A DNA stretch of 64,000 nucleotides, from the NCBI GenBank assembly GCA_944324305.1, contig CALUVV010000001.1, positions 1 to 64,000 of the forward strand, in the 5' to 3' direction. Below the pieces are notes generated by a model, which saw nothing but the letters and a program-made list of their open reading frames with translations, did not search any database and was not told where the DNA came from. Below, piece after piece: positions 43,621 to 51,682 of the stretch (position 1 is its first letter; every line of letters starts with the position of its first letter). This stretch comes from Candidatus Gastranaerophilales bacterium. Its GTDB lineage: Bacteria; Cyanobacteriota; Vampirovibrionia; Gastranaerophilales; Gastranaerophilaceae. Both the position numbers and the translations under genes were made by a program.

Positions 43621-44027
43621 TTTTCATCATCCTTTTTAAATGCTTGAACAATTTCTTCAGGTAATCTTCTGTACAGTTTCCCTGCCTCATTAATTGCGAC
43701 AACATCAAATAAGGCTTCAATAAATATCTTTTCTGTTTCTTTTGATTTAATTAGCTGCTTAAATGTAATCGACAAGCTATTGTATTTTTCAATCCATGTT
43801 TCAATAATAACAGTATCATTGAGTTTAGCCGATGCCTTATATCTGACATTCATATTTGTCACAGGCAGGAGAATATCGGATTTTTTCAAAGTAACAAGAT
43901 CAAGTCCGAGCGTATCACACAAGTCAACGCGGCCTTTCTCAAGCCATCTTAAATATGCACCATGCCAGACAACACCGTATGCATCGGTATCGGAATAATA
44001 AACTTTAGTTTCAAATATATGTTTCAT
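43602..44027 (-). CDS. Hotdog-fold acyl-CoA thioesterase (YbgC/FadM type)
   Basis: 141 residues. [20 protein letters not shown] near the N-terminus carries the catalytic Asp of the 4-hydroxybenzoyl-CoA thioesterase/YbgC motif (D-x-D-x-x-G-x-V-x-x), followed by an amphipathic helix and beta-sheet. It hydrolyses acyl-CoA or acyl-ACP thioesters in the cytoplasm. First gene of the thioesterase-RsuA-coaE operon. A CxxC-like CPAC lies at its C-terminus. Confidence 0.9.
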   Translation of the reverse strand: MKHIFETKVYYSDTDAYGVVWHGAYLRWLEKGRVDLCDTLGLDLVTLKKSDILLPVTNMNVRYKASAKLNDTVIIETWIEKYNSLSITFKQLIKSKETEKIFIEALFDVVAINEAGKLYRRLPEEIVQAFKKDDEKCPACV

Positions 44028-44058
44028 AAAAACAATTATAACACAAAAGGAGAAAAAT

Positions 44059-44196
44059 ATGAAATACAGATGTGATGTTTGCCAGTGGGTTTACGATGAA
44101 GAAAAAGAAGGCAAAAAGTTTGCAGATTTGCCTGATGACTGGACCTGCCCCATATGCGGAGCGGATAAAGATATGTTTAGCAAAATAGAAGAATAA
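44059..44196 (+). CDS. Rubredoxin (short form)
   Basis: 45 residues with AAAAGGAGA before the [14 protein letters not shown] and [13 protein letters not shown] give the two C-x-x-C-x-x knuckles that bind one iron. It is shorter than the usual ~52 residues, and the loop between knuckles is reduced. It carries electrons in the cytoplasm, in anaerobes often to oxygen- or peroxide-reducing enzymes. Its start is 31 nt from the divergent thioesterase start. Confidence 0.93.
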   Translation: MKYRCDVCQWVYDEEKEGKKFADLPDDWTCPICGADKDMFSKIEE

Positions 44197-44198
44197 TA

Positions 44199-44228
44199 GC
44201 AATTTTTCAGTTTTATATGTTTTACTAA
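44199..44228 (+). promoter_or_regulatory. GCAA-A/T-tract promoter-like element before 44233
   Basis: GCAATTTTTC at 44199 and TACTAAT 24 nt downstream (44223). Transcription would start at or next to the GTG at 44233, so the mRNA would be leaderless, which fits the lack of a ribosome site. Confidence 0.45.
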
Positions 44229-44232
44229 TATT

Positions 44233-45033
44233 GTGAACGGTCTTAGTTGTGTAAAAGCAGATTACAAAAATAATTACAATTATTATCTTAATACGGATAA
44301 TAAGCGTTTTGCTCATTATGAAGAGCCGTATACTCCGAATACGGAAAAAACTGTCTTAACAGCAGGTTTGTTGCAGGCATTCGCGCTGTTTCTGCATAAA
44401 GCTTCCGAATGGTGCGGAAATAAACTTATGAATGGTAAAGAATTTACGACCGCTGAAAATGTTCACAAAACTGCAGAAAATATGGTGGGTAAAAATAAAC
44501 TTAATGTTACGGTAGATTTTATAGATGCCGATAATATAAAAAATTACCCTGCGGCATTGCAAGAAGCCTTAAAGCCTGTAGCACGCGGAGAAAATGCTTT
44601 TTATACAGACCAATTCAAACTGGCTGTCGCTCCTAAAAAGAAACCTTCATTGATTTTGCACGAATTAGGCCACGCAATAAATGCCCATAAAGGTAAATTT
44701 TTGAAATTCCTTCAAAAATCAAGAATGTTTGTGTCAGCTGTACCGACTGCACTTGTAATGCTTAACGGATTATTCGGGCGTGATGATAATAAACCGAATT
44801 TTGTTGAGAGAAATGCAGGAGTTATAGGTTTTGCCGCATTTTTGCCTACAATTATCGAAGAGGGCCTTGCATCAATAAGAGGTGTAAAAGCCGCAAAAGA
44901 AACGCTTGGTAAAACAGTAAATCTTAACCCGTTAAAAAGAAATTATTTCTTTGCCTGGTTAACTTACTTAATTGCAGGTTTAGGTCTCGGTGTAGCCGCA
45001 AAGCAAAGCATTATCGAAAGTAAAAAACAATAA
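44233..45033 (+). CDS. Membrane-associated zinc metallopeptidase-like protein (HELGH)
   Basis: 266 residues from a GTG without a ribosome site. A hydrophobic stretch near 40-55 (VLTAGLLQAFALFLH) and two C-terminal ones flank a zinc site LILHELGHAINAHKGKF (~residue 150), with IIEEGLASIRG as probable third-ligand region (Glu). A terminal helix LTYLIAGLGLGVAAK anchors it. H-E-x-x-H plus a distal E-x-x-x-x is the gluzincin-type pattern. The substrate is unknown. Two further H-E-x-x-H proteins occur in this window (45265, 22975). Confidence 0.75.
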   Translation: MNGLSCVKADYKNNYNYYLNTDNKRFAHYEEPYTPNTEKTVLTAGLLQAFALFLHKASEWCGNKLMNGKEFTTAENVHKTAENMVGKNKLNVTVDFIDADNIKNYPAALQEALKPVARGENAFYTDQFKLAVAPKKKPSLILHELGHAINAHKGKFLKFLQKSRMFVSAVPTALVMLNGLFGRDDNKPNFVERNAGVIGFAAFLPTIIEEGLASIRGVKAAKETLGKTVNLNPLKRNYFFAWLTYLIAGLGLGVAAKQSIIESKKQ

Positions 45034-45037
45034 GCTC

Positions 45038-45066
45038 TTGACTGTAAAATTTGTTTATTTTACAAT
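45038..45066 (+). promoter_or_regulatory. Sigma70-type promoter for tRNA-Pro
   Basis: TTGACT at 45038-45043, 17-nt spacer, TACAAT at 45061-45066. It also contains TGTAAAAT/ATTTTACA as an inverted repeat in the spacer. Confidence 0.65.
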
Positions 45067-45131
45067 TAATTTTGCTGTAGGCGTGTTTCATTAGAGGCGG
45101 TAGTCCTAATATTTGAAAATTAAATAATTAT

Positions 45132-45208
45132 CGGGATGTGGCGCAGCTTGGTAGCGCACCTCGCTTGGGACGAGGGGGTCGCACGTTCAAATCGTGTCAT
45201 CCCGACCA
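45132..45208 (+). tRNA. tRNA-Pro (anticodon TGG), CCA encoded
   Basis: CGGGATG / CATCCCG acceptor, D-arm GCGCAGCTTGGTAGCGC, anticodon stem CCTCG/CGAGG around CTTGGGA (anticodon TGG), T-arm GCACG-TTCAAAT-CGTGT. ACCA at 45205-45208 means the CCA end is genomically encoded, unlike the other two tRNAs here. Confidence 0.92.
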
Positions 45209-45212
45209 TTAA

Positions 45213-45244
45213 AAAAAAGATTGACAAATGTCAATCTTTTTTTA
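45213..45244. terminator. Bidirectional terminator
   Basis: AAAAAGATTGACA-AA-TGTCAATCTTTTT, symmetric with A and T tracts on both sides. It serves tRNA-Pro (+) and the metallopeptidase gene (-). Confidence 0.85.
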
Positions 45245-45264
45245 TTTTGTCAAAGATTAATCAT

Positions 45265-46517
45265 TTACATATCAGGCAGCTTAGGACCTTTGTAATATTC
45301 ATACATTTTCATAACATCATCAGGAAGTTTTTTCCCTGCACAAAGTGCACTAAAGCATTCTGCAACAAATTCACTAGGAGCTGTTTGCGCATACCAGGAA
45401 ATTTTACCTGCAGTTTTCAGCTTCTCTTCATCAGACAGAAAAGCCTTTTTTGATTTTGCTGACAACCTGCCCCAAAAACTATCCTTTAAAGAGGTATTTT
45501 TATTATGAAGCAAATGTCCCATCTCATGGTACAAAACATCAAATCTGCTGTTTCCTCTATGAGAAGCATGACCTATCAAATTCACATTATTCTCTATTAA
45601 CACTGAATAGAATTTCTTCATAAATGCTTTTTTTTCATCTTTAGATAATTTATTAAAATTCTGTACAGATAAATCAATACCGTTATTCTCCAGAAGTTTT
45701 TTTACTTTTTCATTTGCTGCAGATTTTTTAATCCAATGTGTAGGATTTTTTTCTGAAAATTTTATTGCTGCCACATAATCATCAAACAACATATCTGCAT
45801 TCATAGCATCAAATCTGGTGTATTCATTAGGATTTTCAAGTATTTTAAAATAATGCTTTGCTAACTTATTTTTAATACTTGTATCCTCGCCATTTACAGC
45901 AAGATTCGTAAGTTCGTGCTTCTCAGGATTATATTCAGGAAATATTAACTTCAAATTCTTTTTCACTTTAGTTATTAATTTATCGCTGAAATATTCTTTA
46001 TTAAAAGCGATTGTATCAGATATTTTAGAGCAATAAGCTCCAGCTTTTGGTTTTTTAGTAAAAAATTTTTCATCGAAAATAACTTTTTCTGGCATATTAG
46101 CCTTACCTTTAAATCTGTTATTAATATTCACAAGTCCTTCATTTACCCAGTTGGCAAACTCTAAATCATCACCAAGGTCAAACTTCTTTATTCCGAAATT
46201 CTTCTTAGCAAATTCAACGGCTTCTTCCATTGTATTTGCTTTTACAAATTCAATATGCTCTGCAAAATTTGCCGGTTTTAAAGTTTTACCTTTACTAAAA
46301 ACAGCAGCGGTGATAATTCCGCCTAATGCTAAAACTCCGGCGCCTATACCTGCCTTTTGCCCTGCAGTAAGTTTTTTCTTCTCCTCTTTCTTATCTTGTT
46401 TTACAAATTCGTCAGGTTTGGAAGCTGTTAAGCTGCCCCCCCCCCGACAGGCTGTGAATATTGATTTGAAGGCATAGATGCCGCAAATTTAAGATTTGTA
46501 CCAATTGCTTCCAACAT
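45265..46517 (-). pseudogene. Membrane zinc metallopeptidase-like protein (HEMGH) with a G10/C10 tract out of frame by one (phase-variable candidate)
   Basis: The ATG at 46517 follows AAAGGG and encodes MLEAIGTNLKFAAS, then PSNQYSQPV, before G10 (coding strand). It then stops after ~29 codons. With 11 or 8 Gs the frame stays open to 45265, giving 417 residues; the current 1253 nt is one short of a multiple of three. The joined protein has a membrane segment (~residues 52-70, AGIGAGVLALGGIITAAVFS), a charged domain, the zinc site LYHEMGHLLHN near residue 330 and PSEFVAECFSAL for a third Glu ligand. An internal ATG at 46230 would give a form without the anchor. Confidence 0.78.
46436..46445 (+). 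repeat. C10 homopolymer tract in metallopeptidase gene
   Basis: Ten Cs in the context TG-C10-GACA on the plus strand; the gene is on the minus strand and reads it as Gly codons. Confidence 0.9.
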
Positions 46518-46545
46518 AATTTTCCCTTTCTGAATTTTATATATT

Positions 46546-46576
46546 TATATAAAAACATGAACATAAAAAAAATTGC
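46546..46576 (-). promoter_or_regulatory. GCAA-A/T-tract promoter-like element before the metallopeptidase gene
   Basis: On the minus strand GCAATTTTTTTTATG starts at 46576 and TATATAA lies 25 nt downstream (46551). Spacing identical to the elements at 40922 and 41624. Confidence 0.5.
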
Positions 46577-46663
46577 TATATTTACAATTTGTTGACTTGC
46601 CTTTTATTTTATAATAAAGTTTTAAGAGAGAGATTTTACACTATTAAATGAGGATTAGGGAAA

Positions 46664-47755
46664 TTGGATTTTACAACTTTAACCATTGAAGCATTAAAAG
46701 CACTGGCTTCTATTGTAGGAAATTACGGAATTGCTATTATATTATTAACTGTTGTTATAAGACTTGCTATGTGGCCGTTAAATGTTTCTCAGCAGCGTTC
46801 GATGAAAATGATGCAGACATTGCAGCCTAAAATTAAAGCAATTCAGGACAGATATAAGAGTGACCCGCAAAAAATGCAGCAAAAACTTATGGAATTTTAC
46901 AAAGAACATAAGTTTAATCCTATGGGCGGATGTTTGCCTTTGTTAATCCAATTACCTATTTTTATACTTTTATATTCCGCTTTGATGAGCCCGCAGTTTA
47001 TTCAAATTGCAGGAGATACATCATTCGGCTTTTTAAGCAGACTTGATACGACTTTAAGAGCCACCGCAGGACGCTCTTTTGACGGAAGTTTCGGAGTATC
47101 GCAGGGAGATACGTTTACACTGGGAAAAACAGCAACTGTATATCTGCCTGATGAAACTTTAGAAAACGTAAAAGTTAAAGATCCTAATAAAGCTATTGAA
47201 ATTCAGGGAGAATTTAAACCCGGTGAAAACATTGACTTCAAAGTTGATTTAGATCATTTGAATTTAAAATTTGCACAGCTTGATCAAATCCAAAAGGCTG
47301 AAATTTCAGTTACGGATATGACCAACAAAGAAATTGAAAAAGTGACATTTACAAAACAGGGAAGTGTTTTAGCGGCATCTGTTCCTACGGTTGCGGCATC
47401 AAGAGCTTTCCATTGGGACGTCTTTGTTTTAATAGCATTATTCGCTCTTACAATGTTTGCATCACAAAAAGTTATGATGGCTTCTCAAAAAACAAAAGAC
47501 GGTGCAGTTGACCCGACACAGGAAGCTATACAAAAATCAATGGGAACATTTATGCCTATTATGATTATAGGTACATTTGTGATAATCCCAATTCCTGCCG
47601 GTGTTTTATTGTATCTTGTTACAAGCAATATCATTCAAATATTACAGACAGTTATTGTTAACAAACAAATTGACATGGAACAGTATGCAATAAAAATAAA
47701 AGTTACTGATGGTAAAAAAGAAATCAATGCTGAAATTGTAGATGATAATAAATAA
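46664..47755 (+). CDS. yidC: Membrane protein insertase YidC/Oxa1
   Basis: 363 residues from a TTG at 46664. Hydrophobic segments: ~16-34 (GNYGIAIILLTVVIRLAMWP), ~95-115 (GGCLPLLIQLPIFILLYSAL), ~250-275 and ~298-330. The conserved Arg of the groove is in VVIRLAMWPL, and MGGCLPLLIQLPIF is diagnostic. A ~130-residue insert between TM2 and TM3 (about 120-245, beta-rich) is unusually large for a YidC of this type and resembles the extended loops of cyanobacterial forms. It inserts membrane proteins with or without SecYEG. Confidence 0.93.
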   Translation: MDFTTLTIEALKALASIVGNYGIAIILLTVVIRLAMWPLNVSQQRSMKMMQTLQPKIKAIQDRYKSDPQKMQQKLMEFYKEHKFNPMGGCLPLLIQLPIFILLYSALMSPQFIQIAGDTSFGFLSRLDTTLRATAGRSFDGSFGVSQGDTFTLGKTATVYLPDETLENVKVKDPNKAIEIQGEFKPGENIDFKVDLDHLNLKFAQLDQIQKAEISVTDMTNKEIEKVTFTKQGSVLAASVPTVAASRAFHWDVFVLIALFALTMFASQKVMMASQKTKDGAVDPTQEAIQKSMGTFMPIMIIGTFVIIPIPAGVLLYLVTSNIIQILQTVIVNKQIDMEQYAIKIKVTDGKKEINAEIVDDNK

Positions 47756-47782
47756 AGTTTAGGTAATAGGTAAGAAATTTTG

Positions 47783-48115
47783 ATGAAAGTATTAAAAGTA
47801 AATTTAAATAATCTTGCAGAAAAATACAGAAACAACAGATTATATAAACACACTCCTGACATTGAAAGATATTTATATACTAAACGTTCAGGCAGCATTA
47901 CAGAACTTGAAAATAAGTTCACAAAAGAGCAAATTGAGACTGCGCATATATTAAATAAAATAAAAACAACATGGCAAAATGGAAATAAAGTATGGGAAAT
48001 TACTAAGCCGGAATTGTCTGATATTAGAATTTTTTATAAAAAACCCTCTTTCTTTGATGCTATAATGAGTATTTATATGCGTCTATCAGGCGTTTATTTC
48101 AATAAGGGAATATAA
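47783..48115 (+). CDS. Small lineage-specific protein (GSI family), copy 1
   Basis: 110 residues from the ATG at 47783. DIERYLYTKRSGSITELENK, then EQIETAHILNKIKTTWQNGN with KVWEIT. The block Y-x-x-x-K-x-x-G-S-I-x-x-L, then K-x-x-x-x-W-x-x-x-x-x-W/V recurs in the protein at 51389, so the two are paralogues. N-terminus VLKVNLNNLAEKY. It lies between yidC and queA, 1 nt before the queA start, in the same operon. Function unknown. Confidence 0.65.
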   Translation: MKVLKVNLNNLAEKYRNNRLYKHTPDIERYLYTKRSGSITELENKFTKEQIETAHILNKIKTTWQNGNKVWEITKPELSDIRIFYKKPSFFDAIMSIYMRLSGVYFNKGI

Positions 48116-48116
48116 A

Positions 48117-49169
48117 ATGTTATTATCGGAATATGATTATAGTTTACCTGAAGAATTAATCGCGCAGCTTCCTGCTGATAAAAGAGATAATTCGAGAATG
48201 ATGGTTCTAAACCGCGAGGATAGAACCATTTCTCATAAACATTTTTATGACATCGTCGACTTATTAGATAAAAACACGCTTCTGGTAATGAATAATACAA
48301 AAGTTCTTCCCGCGCGCCTTATCGGTTATAAAGATACAGGGGCTAAAATCGAAGTATTTCTGCTGAAACAATCAGAGCAACGGCTACGTTTGTGGGATGT
48401 GCTGATTAAACCGTCAAAAAGAGTTAAACCTGATACTATAATTAAAATAAGCGACGAATTATCCGTCAAGGCTCTTAAACGACTTGAAGAAAACGGAGAA
48501 TGGCTTGTTGAACTAATCTTTGACGGGGATAATGTTCTTGATGTTCTTCACAGAAACGGGCAAATCCCGCTTCCGCCATATATTGAAAGAAAAATTCAAA
48601 ACGATGATTTAAGAAAGCTTGATTTTGAAAGATATCAGACAGTTTATGCCAAAGAAGAAGGCTCTGTTGCCGCCCCTACGGCAGGATTGCATTTTACGAA
48701 CGAAATACTTCAAAAGCTTCAGGATAAAGGCGTTGAACTTGCTTATGTTACGTTAAACGTCGGATTGGGCACATTCAGACCTGTACAATGCGAAAATGTC
48801 GAGAACCACAAAATGCACTCGGAAACATTTGAAATTTCTGAAAAAGCTGCAGAACAAATTAACAGAGCAAAAAAAGAGTGGAAACAAATCGTAGCAGTGG
48901 GTACAACTACAGTCAGAACCCTTGAAACAGCTTATCAAAAAAACGGATGTATAAAGCCCTGCCAGGACCATTCCGAATTGTTTATTTACCCGCCTTATGA
49001 ATTCAAGGTTATTGATAAGCTTATAACCAATTTTCACCTGCCTAAATCAACACTTTTAATGCTTGTAAGTGCATTGGCAGGAAAAGATTTTATATTTCAA
49101 GCCTATAAAGAAGCTATCGAAAATAAATACCGTTTTTTCTCTTACGGTGACTGCATGTTTATAAATTGA
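48117..49169 (+). CDS. queA: S-adenosylmethionine:tRNA ribosyltransferase-isomerase
   Basis: 350 residues, full length. EYDYSLPEELIAQLPADKRD at the start, SVAAPTAGLHFTNEIL and VTLNVGLGTFRPV in the middle, and FHLPKSTLLMLVSALAG near the end are QueA signatures. It makes epoxyqueuosine at tRNA wobble position 34 using SAM. Confidence 0.96.
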   Translation: MLLSEYDYSLPEELIAQLPADKRDNSRMMVLNREDRTISHKHFYDIVDLLDKNTLLVMNNTKVLPARLIGYKDTGAKIEVFLLKQSEQRLRLWDVLIKPSKRVKPDTIIKISDELSVKALKRLEENGEWLVELIFDGDNVLDVLHRNGQIPLPPYIERKIQNDDLRKLDFERYQTVYAKEEGSVAAPTAGLHFTNEILQKLQDKGVELAYVTLNVGLGTFRPVQCENVENHKMHSETFEISEKAAEQINRAKKEWKQIVAVGTTTVRTLETAYQKNGCIKPCQDHSELFIYPPYEFKVIDKLITNFHLPKSTLLMLVSALAGKDFIFQAYKEAIENKYRFFSYGDCMFIN

Positions 49170-49212
49170 CATTTATTTTAAAATCATTAATTCAAATAGA
49201 GGATACGGAAAA

Positions 49213-49241
49213 CTCCGATTGTATGTAAAATATAATCGGAG
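49213..49241 (+). promoter_or_regulatory. Hairpin with internal -10 box upstream of the transglycosylase gene
   Basis: CTCCGATT / AATCGGAG with 13 nt between and TATAAT at 49231, just before GAGAGGTAG (ribosome site). It may be an operator or a 5' RNA hairpin. Confidence 0.4.
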
Positions 49242-49258
49242 AGAGGTAGTAGGGCAGA

Positions 49259-49963
49259 ATGTTTTCTAATTTTATTCAAAACTTACTAAATACAGGCGGA
49301 CAAGCTCAGGCTATGCAGCGTTATGCCCAAATAGCCAACAAGGTTAATAATTTAACAAATGAGCCCCAAAATCCGCTTGATACCATTTATCCTAATAATG
49401 CGAAAACAAATTCTCCATCATTTGAAAAAGTTCTGCAAGCCACTACCAAATCGAATTTCGGTACATTGCTTCTAAACCCTCAATTAAAGCAGGTTAATGC
49501 CAATATAGTAAATCAGACACCGCAAATAAGCTTAAACAATGCGCTGCAAGAAGTAATGTCCGCACAGGCAAATACCGTTTCCGCAACAAAATCGCAAATT
49601 TTAAATGTAGTTAATCAGGTTGCAGAAAAACACGGAGTTGATGAAAAATTAGTTCAAGCATTAATTAAGCAGGAATCAGGATTTAATCCAAATGCGAAGT
49701 CTAAAGCAGGCGCAATGGGATTAATGCAGTTAATGCCTTCTACAGCAAAAAATCTGGGGGTACAGGATCCTTACAATATAGTTCAGAATGTTGAAGGCGG
49801 CGTTAAATACCTAAAATCAATGCTGAATAAATACAACGGAAACGTTATCCTTGCTCTGGCCGCATACAACGCAGGCCCCGGGGCTGTCGACAAATACGAC
49901 GGCGTTCCCCCTTACAAAGAAACACAAAATTACGTGAGAAACATTTTAGCCAACTATCTGTAA
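49259..49963 (+). CDS. Lytic transglycosylase (SLT, goose-type lysozyme fold)
   Basis: 234 residues. The first ~110 are Asn/Gln-rich and unordered (NFIQNLLNTGGQAQAMQRYA). The C-terminal SLT domain shows ALIKQESGFNPNAKSKAGAM with the catalytic Glu (~residue 141), then GLMQLMPSTAKNLG and ALAAYNAGPGAVDKY. It cleaves the MurNAc-GlcNAc bond to leave 1,6-anhydro ends. No classical signal peptide. It precedes the mce gene in an envelope block. Confidence 0.9.
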   Translation: MFSNFIQNLLNTGGQAQAMQRYAQIANKVNNLTNEPQNPLDTIYPNNAKTNSPSFEKVLQATTKSNFGTLLLNPQLKQVNANIVNQTPQISLNNALQEVMSAQANTVSATKSQILNVVNQVAEKHGVDEKLVQALIKQESGFNPNAKSKAGAMGLMQLMPSTAKNLGVQDPYNIVQNVEGGVKYLKSMLNKYNGNVILALAAYNAGPGAVDKYDGVPPYKETQNYVRNILANYL

Positions 49964-50025
49964 TTAATATTTTGCACAAATTTGTTGTTTTTGCTACAAT
50001 AATGTAAAAGTAGGAAAGGCATCAA

Positions 50026-51387
50026 ATGAAATTTTCATCATCTTTTAAAGTAGGGCTTTTAACACTTCTGGCATTAGTGCTTTTAATCGGTGTTGTTTTT
50101 AAAGTTAAAGGACGAACTTTCTCTTCTGCCGACAGGGTTGAAATCAATTTTAAAGATGTAAACGGCATGCGTCCGGGGGCAGGAGTTCAGATGATGGGCT
50201 TAAGAGTAGGGCAGGTTGAAGAAATTACACCCGTAATTAACGGCGAAAACAGTTACGTTAAAGTTAAATTCGTTATAACAGAACCGAATGTTGAGATACC
50301 TAAAGCTTCCATGTTTTCTATTCAACAGTCGGGGCTTATAGGCGAATTGTTCCTTGAAATTACACCGCCTAAGACAAGAACTGTCTTTATTCCTATGCTT
50401 AATAAAGATATTCTCTATAAAGACGATGATGTTCAAATGAAATTGGACAAAAAATATTACGATGTGGGGAAAATTAAAAACATTGAAGTGGTTTCTAAAG
50501 ATGTAGTTCCTTACTCAATCAAAGACAGTATTAAAACAAATTATGCATACAAGGTTGATTATGTAATTAATCTGCCCGGGCTTGTTCTGCCTGAATTTTT
50601 AAAAGGAAAAGTCGTAAGAGAAAACGGAACCAATAAACTTCTTATCTCAACTCTTGATGATGTTACTTTGCCTTATCCTAAGCAGACATCTCCGTACACA
50701 ATAATTGAACCTATGAGAATTGCCGACTTTATGGATTGGCAGTACAGAGCAGCTGAATCCTTAACCGAAACGAACAAAAAAATTAACGACCTATTATCAG
50801 ATCAGGTTATAGCAGAGTTAAAAATGTCTGTTCAAAATATTAACTCATTAACAGGCCAGACAAGCGTTACAATGGGCAAACTTAACGGACTTATAGATGA
50901 TTCCAGCGGAGATTTAAGACAGTTAATGATTATGATGGATAAAGCAACAACCGACTTTAATATGCTTTCATATAATATAAACAACATAATCGGAGACCCG
51001 CAGTTTAAATCTGCGATGTATTCTACTGCAAATTCTGTTGATAAACTATCACAAAATCTGAATAAACTCTTTGGTAATGAACAAGAAGCACAGCAGATGG
51101 CTGAAGACTTAAGAGCAATAACACATAATGTAAATGAAATCAGCGGTTATGTTAATTCTCTGACAAAAGATGACCAGTTGAAAAAAGATATAAATATGGC
51201 AGTAGCAAATGTTAATACCGCAATGGTTGATATCTCAACAACTCTTGATACGGTCAACAAATTAACCCCCGAAAAGAAAACGGAATTACAAACAATTTTG
51301 GAAAATACAAGAGTTACCACCTGCAATTTACGCAAATTCTCTGAAAAACTGAATAAGAGATTTTTACTTTGGAGGTTAATGTTTTAA
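50026..51387 (+). CDS. MlaD/MCE-family lipid-transport protein
   Basis: 453 residues. One N-terminal membrane helix (VGLLTLLALVLLIGVVFKV) is followed by an MCE domain (residues ~38-115: VEINFKDVNGMRPGAGVQMM, GLRVGQVEEITPV). A long helical C-terminal region (~250-430) has repeats of the type I-N-x-L-T-G-Q. MCE proteins form hexameric rings or tubes in the periplasm that move phospholipid between membranes with an ABC partner (MlaE/MlaF), not in this window. Followed 1 nt later by a small GSI-family gene. Confidence 0.9.
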   Translation: MKFSSSFKVGLLTLLALVLLIGVVFKVKGRTFSSADRVEINFKDVNGMRPGAGVQMMGLRVGQVEEITPVINGENSYVKVKFVITEPNVEIPKASMFSIQQSGLIGELFLEITPPKTRTVFIPMLNKDILYKDDDVQMKLDKKYYDVGKIKNIEVVSKDVVPYSIKDSIKTNYAYKVDYVINLPGLVLPEFLKGKVVRENGTNKLLISTLDDVTLPYPKQTSPYTIIEPMRIADFMDWQYRAAESLTETNKKINDLLSDQVIAELKMSVQNINSLTGQTSVTMGKLNGLIDDSSGDLRQLMIMMDKATTDFNMLSYNINNIIGDPQFKSAMYSTANSVDKLSQNLNKLFGNEQEAQQMAEDLRAITHNVNEISGYVNSLTKDDQLKKDINMAVANVNTAMVDISTTLDTVNKLTPEKKTELQTILENTRVTTCNLRKFSEKLNKRFLLWRLMF

Positions 51388-51388
51388 T

Positions 51389-51682
51389 ATGAAAATCAAC
51401 AGCTTAAATGTACATTTTGGCAGTAATGAATATAAAACTTTTGTAGAACTTAACAAATATGTCAGTGCAAAAAAGCAAGGCAGCATTAACAAATTAAAAC
51501 AACAATACGGAAATGAAATTGTTGATGAATTTTTGTGTACACAACGAATTTTAAAAAAAGGTGAAAACTGGAAAGTTAGCGAATTCGTTGAAAGATTTTA
51601 TCGAGAACCAAGCGATGAAGAAAAAAAACGGGGTAAAAGACTGGCTGAAATATTCCTTGAATATGGATTATGCAAAAAATAA
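51389..51682 (+). CDS. Small lineage-specific protein (GSI family), copy 2
   Basis: 97 residues, starting INSLNVHFGSNEYKTFVELN, where N-V-H-F-G-S is the lineage N-terminal motif. NKYVSAKKQGSINKLKQQYG and GENWKVSEFVERFY align with copy 1 at 47783. It overlaps the lpxK start by 13 nt and follows the MCE gene by 1 nt, so it is firmly in an envelope operon. Function unknown. Confidence 0.7.
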   Translation: MKINSLNVHFGSNEYKTFVELNKYVSAKKQGSINKLKQQYGNEIVDEFLCTQRILKKGENWKVSEFVERFYREPSDEEKKRGKRLAEIFLEYGLCKK

